64,000 bases of DNA from Branchiostoma belcheri (taxonomy: Eukaryota > Chordata > Leptocardii > Amphioxiformes > Branchiostomatidae), in the NCBI RefSeq assembly GCF_001625305.1, contig NW_017804009.1, positions 2,542,546 through 2,606,545 of the forward strand, written 5' to 3'. Shown piece by piece: positions 11,506-56,330 of the stretch. Numbering within the stretch: position 1 is the stretch's first letter; the number at the start of each line of letters is the position of its first letter. The translations under genes were made by a program, and so were the position numbers. Under the pieces are notes generated by a model. It was not told the DNA's origin. It saw only the letters and a list, made by a program, of their open reading frames with translations, and did no database searches.

Positions 11506-12192
11506 GTGCTTCAAAGTCTTGGGTGTTCTAGACACCCAGTGCACCCAGTGTAGCAGCGATCCTTGCATGCCAACGATGGTACCACAAGCTCTATTCTGCT
11601 ACAGTAATGCTGTTGAATTCTGGAATAAACGACAGGTGATTGTGATATCGTGTTTAGTGGCCTTAATTCTTGTTCAACAAGGTTTACGATCTTAAAATTC
11701 GAAAATGTAGGAATCTTGTTTTTTTGCCCGCCTTGTTATTTTCGTCCCACCGTACTAGCTGTGGAGTATGCGGAAAATGTCAACCATAAACTTAAAAAAA
11801 GAACATTTACAAGGAGGGTACGGACAAAAAACATTGCCCAATATGATCTAAACTAGGTCTTCTCCTATTGACCTAACATTATGCTTGGCTTTTACTGAAG
11901 AAATGGTAACTAAAATAACTACCAAATGACAAAAACAACTAAATAATAAGAACAAAATTAACAATTGCAAATATTCTGTAACAGATTTTATTAAATATCT
12001 CGAGGATCAGGCACAGCATAATCGTATTTGTATTTGAGCTAAACCAAGTACCAATAAAATTAAGTACCAATTACAGGATTTTATAGAAATATTAAAGACA
12101 TCATCCTTATAAAACTTGGAATCCCAGTCCATTACATTTTTCTTCAAATCATAACCTATTTGCTTTTGTAGCCGTTACCGCTTACAGCTTTA

Positions 12193-12465
12193 CTAGTAGT
12201 AGAAGTCAAAGTCTTCTCTTGGATCATCATCGTTTTCCGTCAGATCGTTGCGGTTCGTACCTTCTATTTCTGCCCTGCAGACAGGACATGTTTGAGAAAT
12301 ACGACACCACTCCACGAAGCAGGTTCTGTGACAACAGTGAGAATTGGACGCTGTTGCATTTGGGCAACCTCTCCAAACTTCGACCGATGCGATTAGCTCA
12401 AGACAAATCACACAGTTTTCCAATGCGATTGCATCATTATTCCCATTCATAGAGTTGGTAGACAT
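12193..12465 (-). CDS. Small RING-type zinc-finger protein, copy 3
   Basis: Intact 90-codon copy in unit 3. It differs by Ala for Thr in ELIASVEV and by TENDDDPREDF in the tail. All putative zinc ligands are kept. The 3' UTR with AATAAA is present just to its left (about 11990), on the far side of the gap-bearing insertion. Confidence 0.65.
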   Translation of the reverse strand: MSTNSMNGNNDAIALENCVICLELIASVEVWRGCPNATASNSHCCHRTCFVEWCRISQTCPVCRAEIEGTNRNDLTENDDDPREDFDFYY

Positions 12466-13600
12466 CTGGCTGCCTATTTATGATTTCTATACGTCTTTTC
12501 TATATATTCTGCCTTGCCCTGTAATGTTAGAAAGTTTCTCAATTGTTCGGCAAAGTTCGGGGCTTGTAAATGTTTTATGATCTTGTAATGTTAGACGGAT
12601 TTTGCCTTTCCCTGTAATATTAAAAAGTTTCATTTCTTTTCGGATTTTTCACGATTGCAGATATTGATGTAAATAGCTTACATTTCCTTACATTTACCAG
12701 AAATACCGGTCAATTGATCTAAATATGTCGTTACGTTTTTCTAACATCCGATCTACAAAGCAAAAATTACTTAAATGCTCCGTCTGATTATTCTGAAATA
12801 ATTTTTCACCCTGGGTGTTTTGTATATTTTGAATTTCTTCATTCTCCTGTGTTCTGGTATACAGACTCTACGAGGTCCAACAAATTTGAGGAACAATTCC
12901 TCGCATTTGATGACAAGTGCTTCAAAGTCTTGGTTGTTCTAGACACCCAGTGTAGCAGCGATCCTTGCATGCCCACGATGGTACCACAAGCTCTATTCTG
13001 CTACAGTAATGCTGTTGAATTCTAGAATAAACGACCTGTTGATTGTGATATCGTGTTTTGTGGCCTTAATTCTTGTTCAACAAGGTTTACGATCTTAAAA
13101 TTCGAAAATGTAGGAATCTTGTTTTTTTTGCCCGCCTTGTTTTTTTTTCGTCCCACCGTACTAGATGTGGAGTATGCGGAAAATGTCAACCATAAACGTA
13201 AAAAAAAGGAACATTGACAAGAAGCGTACGGACGAAAAACATTGCCCAATATGATCTAAACTAGGTCTTCTCCTATTAAATTAACATTATGCTTGGCTTT
13301 TACTGAAGAAATGGTAACTAAAATAACTACCAAATGACAAAAACAACCAAATAATAAGAACAAAATTAACAATTGCAAACATTCTGTTACAGATTTTATT
13401 GAATATCTCAAGGATCAGGCACAGCATAATCGTATTTGTATTTGAGCTAAACCAAGTACCAATAAAATTAAGTACCAATTACAGGATTTTATAGAAATAT
13501 TAAAGACATCATCCTTATAAAACTTGGAATCCCAGTCCATTACATTTTTCTTCAAATCATAACATATTTGCTTTTGTAGCCGTTACCGCTTACAGCTTTA

Positions 13601-13873
13601 CTAGTAGTAGAAGTCAAAGTCTTCTCTTGGATCATCATCGTTTTCCGGCAGATCGTTGCGGTTCGTACCTTCTATTTCTGCCCTGCAGACAGGACATGTT
13701 TGAGAAATACGACACCACTTCACGAAGCAGGTTCTGTGACAACAGTGAGAATTGGACGCTGTTGCATTTGGGCAACCTCTCCAAACTTCGACCGATGTGA
13801 TTAGCTCAAAACAAATCACACAGTTTTCCAATGCGATTGCATCATTATTCCCATTCATAGAGTTGGTAGACAT
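13601..13873 (-). CDS. Small RING-type zinc-finger protein, copy 4
   Basis: Intact 90-codon copy in unit 4. It differs by CFELI, FVKW and PENDDD. FVKW is shared with copy 5, so copies 4 and 5 are probably each other's closest relatives. Upstream of the ORF it keeps a 24-bp direct duplication around GAAAAGAAATGG (about 14036-14083) that other units have partly or wholly lost. Confidence 0.65.
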   Translation of the reverse strand: MSTNSMNGNNDAIALENCVICFELITSVEVWRGCPNATASNSHCCHRTCFVKWCRISQTCPVCRAEIEGTNRNDLPENDDDPREDFDFYY

Positions 13874-15032
13874 CTGGCTGCCTATTTATGATTTCTATAC
13901 GTCTTTTCTATATATTCTGCCTTGCCCTGTAATGTTAGAAAGTTTCTCAATTGTTCGGCAAAGTTCGGGGCTTGTAAATGTTTTATGATCTTGTAATGTT
14001 AGACGGATTTTGCCTTTCCCTGTAATATTAAAAAGATTCATTTCTTTTCTGATTTATCACACCATTTCTTTTCGGATTTTTCACGATTGCAGATATTGAT
14101 GTAAATAGCTTACATTTCCTTACATTTATCAGAAATACCGGTCAATTGATCTAAATATGTCGTTACGTTTTTCTAACATCCTATCTACAAAGGAAAAATT
14201 ACTTAAAATCTTCGTCTGATTATTCTGAAATAATTTTTCACCCTGGGTGTTTTGTATATTTTGAATTTCTTCATTCTCCTGTGTTACAGTGGTATACAGA
14301 CTCTACGAGGTCCAACAAATTTGAGGAACAATTCCTCGCATTTGATGACAAGTGCTTCAAAGTCTTGGTTGTTCTAGACACCCAGTGTAGCAGCGATCCT
14401 TGCATGCCCACGATGGTACCACAAGCTCTATTCTGCTACAGTAATGCTGTTGAATTCTAGAATAAACGACCTGTTGATTGTGATATCGTGTTTTGTGGCC
14501 CTAATTCTTGTTCAACAAGGTTTACGATCTTAAAATTCGAAAATGTAGAAATCTTTTTTTTTGCCCGCCTTGTTTTTTTTTTTTTCGTCCCACCGTACTA
14601 GATGTGGAGTATGCTGAAAATGTCAACCATAAACGTAAAAAAAAGGAACATTGACAAGAAGCGTACGGACGAAAAAAATTGCCCAATATGATCTAAACTA
14701 GGTCTTCTCCTATTAAATAAACATTATGCTTGGCTTTTACTGAAGAAATGCTAACTAAAATAACTACCAAATGACAAAAACAACCAAATAATAACAAAAA
14801 AATTAACAATTGCAAACATTCTGTTACAGATTTTATTGAATATCTCAAGGTTCAGGCACACTCGTATTTGTATTTGAGTTGAACTAAGTACCAATAAAAC
14901 TAAGTACCAATTACAGGATTTTATAGAAATATTAAAGACATCATCCTTATAAAACTTGGAATCCCAGTCCATTACAATTTTCTTCAAATCATAACCTTTT
15001 TGCTTTTGTAGCCGTTACCGCTTACAGCTTTA

Positions 15033-15305
15033 CTAGTAGTAGAAGTCAAAGTCTTCTCTTGGATCATCATCGTTTTCCGTCAGATCGTTGCGGTTCGTAC
15101 CTTCTATTTCTGCCCTGCAGACAGGACATGTTTGAGAAATACGACACCACTTCACGAAGCAGGTTCTGTGACAACAGTGAGAATTGGACGCTGTTGCATT
15201 TGGGCAACCTCTCCAAACTTCGACCGATGTGATTAGCTCAAGACAAATCACACAGTTTTCCAATGCGATTGCATCATTATTCCCATTCATAGAGATGGTA
15301 GACAT
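15033..15305 (-). CDS. Small RING-type zinc-finger protein, copy 5
   Basis: Intact 90-codon copy in unit 5, the rightmost. It differs by STISM at the N-terminus and shares FVKW with copy 4. The unit's right edge runs into the second tandem array near 16020. Which copy is expressed cannot be judged from sequence. Confidence 0.65.
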   Translation of the reverse strand: MSTISMNGNNDAIALENCVICLELITSVEVWRGCPNATASNSHCCHRTCFVKWCRISQTCPVCRAEIEGTNRNDLTENDDDPREDFDFYY

Positions 15306-16399
15306 CTGGCTGCCTATTTATGATATCTATACGTCTTTTCTATATATTCTGCCTTGCCTTGTAATGTTAGAAAGTTTCTCAATTGTTCGGCCAAGTTCGG
15401 GGCTTGTGAATGTTTTATAATCTTGTAATGTTAGACGGATTTTGCCTTTCCCTGTAATATTAAAAAAGTTTCATTTCTTTTCGGATTTTTCACGATTGCA
15501 GATATTGATGTAAATAGCTTACATTTCCAATATTTACCATAAATACCGGTCAATTGATCTAAATATGTCGTTACGTTTTTCTAACATCCGATCTACAAAG
15601 CAAAAATTAATTAAATGCTCCGTCTGATTATTCTCAAATAATGTTTCACCCTGGGTGTTTTGTATATTTTGAATTTCTTCATTCTCCTGTGTTCTGGTAT
15701 GCAGACTCTACGAGGTCCAACAAATTTGAGGAACAATTCCTCGCATTTGATGACAAGTGCTTCAAAGTCTTGGGTGTTCTAGACACCCAGTGTAGCAGCA
15801 ATCCTTGCATGCCCACGATGGTACCACAAGCTCTATTCTGCTACAGTAATGCTGTTGAATTCTAGAATAAACGACCTGTTGATTGTGATATCGTGCTTTG
15901 TGGCCTTAATTCTTGTTCAAAAAGGTTTAGGATTGAAAATGTAGGAATCTTGTTTTTTTTTGGCAAGCCTTGTTTTTCTTCGTCCCACCGGCGTTCTAGA
16001 TGTGGAATATGCGGAAAATGTCAACCATACAGTTTACTTGCTGTGGCTTAATGTATAAAGAAAACATTATCATCAAAGTACGGAATTTATGCTTGAAGAA
16101 ATGTGTATATGACAATTCGTTACTTTTGTTTTTGAGTAAACCACTCAGTTACCTAGTACGTTCTTTGTTTCGGAACAAAAGGGTTCGGTTCAAAAGGACG
16201 CATAACTATCTCCTCTCATGTGGTGACTTACACCCAAAACCAACAATATGCATAAACATATATATATTATATGCACATACTATCATGCTTATGACAACGA
16301 CGCCAGCGGAGCCGCCCGGATTGTACGACCCCTCCGACTTAAATATTACTACTTGGCGACCTGCTTACCTATTGGCCATGAGTCTAGCTTTACTAGCTT

Positions 16400-16500
16400 C
16401 CCATTGGCCGGAAGTACAGCTTGCGTAACACACCTGACTAATCAGGGCGCAGCAGGCCAAGCTTTAATTTTCCTGCCTGTCCGCCATTACACGGGTCCTC
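16400..16500. promoter_or_regulatory. CCAAT-box cassette, copy 1
   Basis: CCCATTGGCCGG (inverted CCAAT) at about 16399-16411, then GACTAATCAGGGC (decayed CCAAT) about 25 bp on, and a GC-richer stretch with TCCGCCATTACACGGG. It resembles an NF-Y-type promoter core; no gene start is recognised beside it. Confidence 0.35.
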
Positions 16501-17008
16501 GCCAACCGAGCATGTTTTTAGAGGTTTTTGCTTGATGATCGACAAAAAGCAGCAAACTCCAGACCGAATTTCACTTTGAAGGATGTAAGGAACAGTTTTT
16601 GTTAATTTGGATTTCATGTTAGTTTGGAAAATGTCCGAAAATGGACGAGAAACTCTGCCGGCGTACGCAAGCACTCATATAAACATGGGGAGGGGGGTTC
16701 AGATTGCGACATATTGTGACATATCTTGGCTCAAACTTTTCCGATTTAAATTTGGTTTCTACAAAAGATATGTGTACATAACAGTGCGTTTTTCTACTAC
16801 TTTCATCTTTGAGGTAACCACTCAACCGGCATTCCGCCACGGACTGACCTCTACATTCTTTGTTTCGGTCGAACAAAAAGGTTCCGCTCAAAAGGACCAA
16901 TAACTGCATAACCATATATTCATCTTCTGTCATGTGGCGACTTACACCCGAACCAACAATATACATATAACGTTACATATATAATATATACACATACTAC
17001 CATGATTA

Positions 17009-17407
17009 GGCCACAGCAAGTAATTTTCATTGATGACATCAGCGCGCGCATTAACTTTCGCCTGATTTAGGGGCAAAAAAAGAATTTTTTGCCTTCTGAC
17101 AGTGGTCAACATGCCAAAAATCGGCAAATATGCCTGTTGCCATGCCGGAAGGTGGATTGCAGATAAATATGAAGAGAGGAGACAAGAAAATGCTCTGATT
17201 TAATGTTTGGTTTCTTACTCTGATTGAGTGATATGTGATGTATAAGTGATGTTCTAACTGAATCAAAACAATTTGTACAATGATTAAGTCAAATTTTAAA
17301 TGTAGGAATCCTGTTTATTTCGGCATGTCTTGTTTTTTTTAAAGCCAACTCGCATTAGATTTGGAGTCTGTGGAGGATGCCATCCATAAAATTTACCTGC
17401 TGTGACC
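17009..17407. mobile_element. Harbinger-type MITE (GGCCACAGCAAG family)
   Basis: The termini GGCCACAGCAAG and CCTGCTGTGACC are inverted, with subterminal ATGACATC / GATGCCATCC. Flanking 3-bp TTA occurs on both sides (17006-17008 and 17408-17410), the TWA duplication typical of PIF/Harbinger. It is part of the 1.1 kb tandem unit. Confidence 0.7.
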
Positions 17408-17485
17408 TTACATCGGTGACGCTAGCGGAGCCGCCCGGATTTTACGACCTCTCCGACTTACATATTACTACTTGGCGACCAGCTT

Positions 17486-17600
17486 TCCCATTGGCCGGTA
17501 GTCCAGCTTGCGTCATAAACCCGACCAATCAGGGCACAGCGGGCCAAGCTTTAATTTTCCTGCCTCTCCGCCATTACAATTTACACGGGTCCTCGCCAAC
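17486..17600. promoter_or_regulatory. CCAAT-box cassette, copy 2
   Basis: Inverted CCAAT in CCCATTGGCCGG (about 17488) and direct CCAAT in CCCGACCAATCAGGGC (about 17520), about 28 bp apart, then CTCTCCGCCATTACAA. Both boxes are intact in this copy. Confidence 0.4.
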
Positions 17601-18117
17601 CGAGCATGTTTTTAAAGTTTATTGCTTGATAATCGTCAAAAAGCAGCAAACTTCAGACCGAATCTTAGTTGCAAGGAAGTAAGGAACAGTTATCTTTAAT
17701 ATGGATGGCATGTTAGTCGGGAAAATGTCAAAAAATGGACGAGAAACTCTGCCGGCGTACGCAAGCACTCATATAAACATGGGGAGGGGGCCGGGCCTCG
17801 TCATGTTCAGATTGCGTCATATTGTGACATATCTCTGCTCAAACTTGTCCGATTTGAATTTGGTTTGTACAAAAGATATGTGTACATAACAGTGCGTTTT
17901 TCTACTACTTTCATCTTTGAGGTAACCACTCAACCGGCATTCCGCCACGGACTGACCTCTACATTCTTTGTTTCGGTCGAACAAAAAGGTTCCGCTCAAA
18001 AGGACCAATAATTGCATAACCATATATTCATCTTCTCTCATGTGGCGACTGACACCCAAACCAACAATATACATATAACGTTACATATATAACATATACA
18101 CAACATTATCACGATTA

Positions 18118-18510
18118 GGCCACAGCAAGTAATTTTTATTGATGACATCAGCGCGCGCATTAACTTTCGCCTGATTCGGGGGAAAAAACATTATTTTGCC
18201 TCCTGACAGTGGTCAACATGCCAAAAATGTGCAAAGATGCCTGTTGCCATGTCAGAAGGTGAATGGCAGATAAATATGAAGAGAGGAGACAAGAAAATGC
18301 TCTGATTTAATGTTTAGTTTCTTACTTTGATTGAGTGATATGTGATGTATTAGTGATGTTCTAACTGAATCAAAACCATTTGTACAATGATTATGTCAAA
18401 TTTTAAATGTAGGAACCTTGTTTATTTCGTCACGTTTTTTTTTTTAGCCCACTCGCATTAGATTTGGAGTATGCGGTGGATGCCATCCATAAAATTTACC
18501 TGCTGTGGCC
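18118..18510. mobile_element. Harbinger-type MITE (GGCCACAGCAAG family)
   Basis: Same family as the copy at 17009, with TTA at 18115-18117 and 18511-18513. It is a duplicate by tandem amplification of the 1.1 kb unit rather than an independent insertion. Confidence 0.7.
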
Positions 18511-18587
18511 TTATGACGGTGTCGCTAGCGGAGCCGCCCGGATTTTACGACCCCTCCGACTTACATATCACTACTTCGCGACCAGCT

Positions 18588-18705
18588 TTCCCATTGGCCG
18601 ACAGTCCAGCTTGCGTCATAAACCCGACCAATCAGGGCACAGCAGGCCAAGCTTTAATTTCCCTGCCTCTCCGCCATTACAATTTACACGGGTCCTCGCC
18701 AACAG
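18588..18705. promoter_or_regulatory. CCAAT-box cassette, copy 3
   Basis: The same arrangement as copy 2 (CCCATTGGCCGA, then CCCGACCAATCAGG), followed by CTCTCCGCCATTACAA. The pair of boxes is preserved in the third unit. Confidence 0.4.
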
Positions 18706-19349
18706 AGCATGTTTTTAAAGTTTTTGCTTGATAATCGTCAAAAAGCAGCAAACTTCAGACCGAATCTCAGTTGTAAGGAGGTAAATTTGGTTTCTACAAA
18801 AGATATGTGTACATAACAGTGCGTTTTTCTACTACCTTCATCTTTGAGGTAATTAACCACTCAACCGGCATCCCGCCACGGACTGACCTCTACATTCTTT
18901 GTTTCGGTCGAACAAAAAGGTTCCGCTCAAAAGGACGAATAATTGCATAACCATATATTCATCTTCTCTCAAGTGGCGACTTACACCCAAACCAACAATA
19001 TACATATAACGTTACATATATAACATATACACAAAGTATCATGATTAGGCCATACCCATACACATACCCCCTGTACACCACCAAAAAACAAAACAATGGC
19101 ATTGCTATTAGAGCTCTACCAGGCAGCCAAAACAAGTCTATGAGCGTCAGGTTTTCAACAAAATAGAAAAAAAATAACTCTCAAGCTGGAAAATGGCAGC
19201 ATTCATCCACAAATACCAAGGAAAAGGCTGTTTTCATTTGGTTTGGATGCACTCACTGGGTGTCAGACTGGGCCTTCTGGGCAGGCGCCAAATAGTGACC
19301 TTTGCCCGACGACAGTCAGGATATATATATATACAAAAATGGTACAATT

Positions 19350-19960
19350 CTACTAGTAACAACGCAAAACTTTCTATTTACACCGCATTAAAGGCAAATT
19401 ATGGACAAAAACAATACCTCTCAAGTATACACAATCTAGATATCCGAAAAGCGATCTTCAAAATTAAGAATTAGTTGTCATAAATTATTATTATTGATTA
19501 AACATAGAAATTGGTCGATACAAGGAAATACCAAATTACCAATTGAAAGTTTCTGTCCATTTTGTCCAAACATGATTGAAAATGAGCACCATTTTAAAAT
19601 GGGTTGTACACTATACAATGATAAGCGCCTATTGCATGCTGTTCACCTTTCTTTCCGCTTGTTCAACCGATTCAATACATTAGATCCGATAGATAAATTC
19701 AACTACATTCTCAGGGATAACCAATACAGTGTTCAAATAGAAAAATACATTAAAGAATGTTTCTATCTTAGAGACCACATGTTAGAGAATAGTTAAACCT
19801 TTGTTGTTACCGCATACATATACTCTTACGTAAGATGACGTTATCCCCACATGTATTTAGTTTTGTTAGATCTTTAGTTAAGTCGTAGAAGACCATACAA
19901 AAGTCCCTGTTCCTTTTTGTTGTCTCAATAAAGAATCTGTCTGTCACGAAATGTTTAAAA
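19350..19960 (+). mobile_element. LINE C-terminus and 3' end, broken
   Basis: A reverse-transcriptase C-terminal region appears in two frames: SIYTALKANYGQKQYLSS up to 19474, then RNWSIQGNTKLPIESF and CPFCPNMIENEHHFKMGC at 19500-19796. The Cys-rich CPFC...ENEHHF..C block is the usual C-terminal finger of CR1/L2-type LINEs. The 3' end is AATAAAGAATCTGTCTGTC at 19929-19947. 5'-truncated and frameshifted. Confidence 0.7.
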
Positions 19961-20647
19961 GACGCGCGGGAATGTCGACCTTTCAAATGCATGGTTACAT
20001 ACACCGATTTGAACCGGTCATGCATTGTGCAGTTACCAATCTACATTTTCTATTACACAGTCACTTGGGTGCTTTGGCCATACTAATCTGGTCAGCACGT
20101 ACATTTCTTTTGAATTTAAATAGAAAGCAAAAAGCTATTCCTATATTAGGGTGAACAAGAGATAAATTCACAACTATGTTGAAAAGTGGAAGTAAATTAC
20201 AATCGCACAAATATTGGTTTAAATACTTTTTTTCCATTTTTGGCAAAATAAATGTCACATGATGCCCTTTAAGACCGTGGTTTGCCTAGCGCCAATACAG
20301 CTACCAGGTTGACTAGCTACATGTGTTATTCTTTCTATAAATAAGTTATCCCTTGTCCTGCTGGCATTCCTGGCACAATATTTTTCAATAATTTCATGTC
20401 TTAATTAGATCATAGACCCCCAGATTTTTTTGCCCTGCAGTGGCATAGTTGCTTCTGCATTCGTTGCGTTTCGCGGATGCGTGCACGAGAAATACCCCCA
20501 AATCGTACCTATACAGGGTGTTATATAGATGGTACTGTATGTGCAGAGCAGCAATTGTTGTGCTCCGCAGGACAAGGGTTTTAAAAACCTCTATTTTACT
20601 CTAAGTGAGTGTGGTGAGTCGTAATATAGGGTCAATGTATGCATTCA
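19961..20647. other. No gene recognised
   Basis: AT-rich intergenic sequence between a LINE end and a TG repeat. No domain-bearing frame was seen. Confidence 0.4.
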
Positions 20648-20659
20648 TATGTGCATGTG

Positions 20660-20697
<38 letters not shown>

Positions 20698-20863
20698 TCT
20701 ATGTGCATGTGTGTGTGTGTCTATGTGTGTGTGTGTGTGTGTGTGTGCGTGTGTGTGTGCGTGTGTGTTTGCGTGTGTGTGTGTCTATGTGTGTGTGTGT
20801 GTGTGTGTGTGTCTATGTGCATGTGTGTGTGTGTGTCTATGTGTGTGTGTGTGTGTGTGTGTG

Positions 20864-20914
<51 letters not shown>

Positions 20915-20947
20915 GTGTGTCGTGTGTGTGTGTGTGTGTGTGTGTCT
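20648..20947. repeat. Long (TG)n microsatellite with higher-order interruptions
   Basis: About 300 bp of GT dinucleotides, interrupted in a patterned way by GTGTCTATGTG and GTGCATGTG blocks (for example 20697, 20719, 20785, 20811, 20836, 20863). Any apparent Cys/Val frame through it is low complexity and not a gene. Confidence 0.95.
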
Positions 20948-21835
20948 GTAAAGCAAAAGGCCCACACGTCTATAATTTGCATTCTGAATACGGGTATTTA
21001 TTCTTCACATAACAGAGAAGAGACAATGACATCATATAAAATGTTTGTATCCCATACAGTGCACTTGCATACACCATGGACATGTTTCATGTGAAACAGA
21101 CACAATGTTAGCCTGGAAAACCAGTTCAATATTACTACCTCATCGACTAGCAATTCGCAATCAAGTTTGATCGTCAGTGATTCCTACTTTGGTATGTATG
21201 TAAATCTTACGGGGGTTAAAACTACTGGTAAATTCACTTTTATGTCATCCATATAATCAAATAAACATGGCCTAATGTGACTTGAATTACATAAATATGC
21301 CACTAATCTTAATTATTTTAACGTCTGATCTACATTTAGTTTTGATTTTTAAGTAAAAATCAATCACGACTTGTAAGCAAGAATGATTTCCTAGGAAGTA
21401 ATGTAGGTCTAGGAAGTAATGTAAGTCTTCTATAGGCAAGATTACAGTCAATGTACAAATGTAAATTAAAACACATTCCAAACGTATGTACTTAGTAGTC
21501 GGATTGTCCAGAAACAGAGCTTGACAACTAGAAATATCTGTGTTTTTTATTTAAAAAAGACCAATAATTAAACTTTTCGGGTATTTCAGTCGCTACCTAT
21601 GTCATAGGCATGACCATTTTCCAGTCGAGCATTGGCTATATTGACCGGCACCAAACTTTACCTCCACACATGTTCACTACGATGTGATCAACTACAAACT
21701 TTGAGTAAAGTACATATCTAGATCCAAGGGCTACCCCTCCCGCTTCTTACATGGATTTCGTGCCCTTATACTATAGTTTATACATCTCTGTAAACAATAC
21801 CAACACTTTGTATAAAATACGTTCCATATTTTTAA
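20948..21835. other. No gene recognised
   Basis: AT-rich spacer. A short direct duplication CTAGGAAGTAATGTA occurs at about 21391 and 21410. Nothing else supportable. Confidence 0.4.
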
Positions 21836-22200
21836 AGGCATCCAATGCAATTTTACTACGGAGTGGCAAAACTGGATTTTCAAAGTCAAGTTCTGGTCAT
21901 TCTTTTAATGTTACAGTTAGTAAGTTGAATCAATTCTATCCCATAGCATACTGATATGTGAGGCAAACTGCAATGTTGCTGACGGAAAACAGTTGCTTGT
22001 TTTGTATGGTAGACTGGTTCTAGCTATTTATGGGCGGTACCAAAAATCAAGAGACGCCCCACGTAGCTCCATTTCAAACGCTTCAATATAATATGATGAC
22101 GAAAATGTGCTAAGAAATGGCAGTAAATGCTAGCAGACAGACTCTCTTATCCATAATATTTCTTGTTTTGCTGCCCTGAAATTGCATTGGATGACTTTAA
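21836..22200 (+). repeat. Dispersed repeat family E, copy 1
   Basis: Starts around AAAGGCATCCAATGC and runs through AAACTGGATTTTCAAAGTCA, ATTCTTTTAATGT and CTAGCTATTTATGGGCGGTA. The same sequence is found at 37475-37780 and 53815-54165. No coding or TIR signature was recognised; it may be part of a larger unidentified element. Confidence 0.75.
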
Positions 22201-22445
22201 CGTCAAAATGGTAAAACATCCTCTGCCTGAGAGGTTTAAGTTGTCCAACAATGACTGTTAACAATTTCATTCAGAGCTACATGTACAATAAACTGTATAA
22301 ATACGGGGATATGCAGTGGATGAAAGGCAGCTTGAACTATTGTTTTTGCATATTGTCACGAATATAACAAACGTTCTTAAATGTAGTCACATTTCCAAAG
22401 ATTACATCGAAGCTATATCTGTACATTTCTATATATATTCCTACG

Positions 22446-55684
<33,239 letters not shown>

Positions 55685-56330
55685 TAAAACTTCAGTGTCG
55701 TCTTGAAGTTCAAGTAGCGGCTTCCTGTAGATCTGTTTATCTCAACATTTCCTGAATTTTACGAACTCTCAATCCAGTTGTAAACATGGCTGGCTAAAAC
55801 TCCAATGTCATCTTGAAGTCCAAGTAGCGGCTTCTTGTAGATCTGTTTTTCTCAGGATTTCCTAAATTTTACAATTTCTCAGTTCCTGGTGGTTGTTGTT
55901 TTAGGCAGATGGTCTTGAAGGCGAATGTCGTATTGAAGTCCAAGAAGCGGCGTTTTGTAGAGCTGTTCATCCCAACATTTCTCGAATTTTACGTGCTCAT
56001 AAATCCAAATGTCGGTAGCTGTTTTCGGCAGATGGGCTTGAATGCGAATGTCGTCTTGAAGTCCGGCAGTAGCGGCTTCTTGCTTCTGTTCATTTCAACA
56101 TTTACTGAATTTTACCAGCTCGCAAATCCAAATGCCGGTTGATGTTCTATCCAAATGGGCTTGAATGAGAATGTCGTATTGAAGTACAAGTAGTGGCGTT
56201 TTGTAGATCAGTTTATCCCAAAATTTCTTGGATTTTACAAAAGCTTTCAGTCCATGGCGTTTTCAAAGGCGAATGTCGTCTTGCTCAGGAATCTACAAGC
56301 TCTCAAATCTATGGCGGTTGTTGATTTCGG
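55685..56330. repeat. Degenerate ~115-bp tandem array upstream of mGluR
   Basis: The block GTC(T/A)T(C)TTGAAGT(C/T)CAAG.AGCGGC then TTGTAGATCTGTT recurs at about 55697, 55807, 55927, 56050, 56170 and, decayed, 56275, i.e. 105-123 bp spacing. Copies differ strongly, so the array is old. Confidence 0.8.

Larger units (their letters stand above)
8025..16020. repeat. Tandem array of five ~1.4 kb RING-gene units
   Basis: Five units repeat in the same orientation. The RING ORFs lie at 8046, 9477, 12193, 13601 and 15033, giving spacings of 1431, 2716, 1408 and 1432 bp. The 2716 bp spacing falls to about 1411 bp once the insertion and gap at 10202-11505 are removed, so there was a regular array before the insertion. 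Each unit has the RING ORF (- strand), a 3' UTR with AATAAA (for example TTTATT at 9271), and a shared upstream segment of about 1 kb that includes a degenerate MITE end (CATAAAC-type). The last unit ends near 16020. Confidence 0.9.
16021..19047. repeat. Second tandem array, ~1.1 kb units (about 2.7 copies)
   Basis: The landmark GCCGCCCGGATT recurs at about 16310, 17432 and 18534 (spacing about 1110 bp). Each unit has a cassette of about 700 bp (CCAAT-box segment, then CGGCATTCCGCCACGG and GGTTCCGCTCAAAAGGAC) followed by a Harbinger-type MITE. The last unit has lost about 150-200 bp after 18780 and ends in a truncated MITE start at 19048. It abuts the RING array, whose units themselves contain a decayed version of the same MITE end. 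Confidence 0.85.

Noticed and set aside
20605..21094. Long open frames rich in Cys and Val across the TG repeat
   Set aside because: Pure translation of (TG)n in several frames on both strands; no complexity and no domain.
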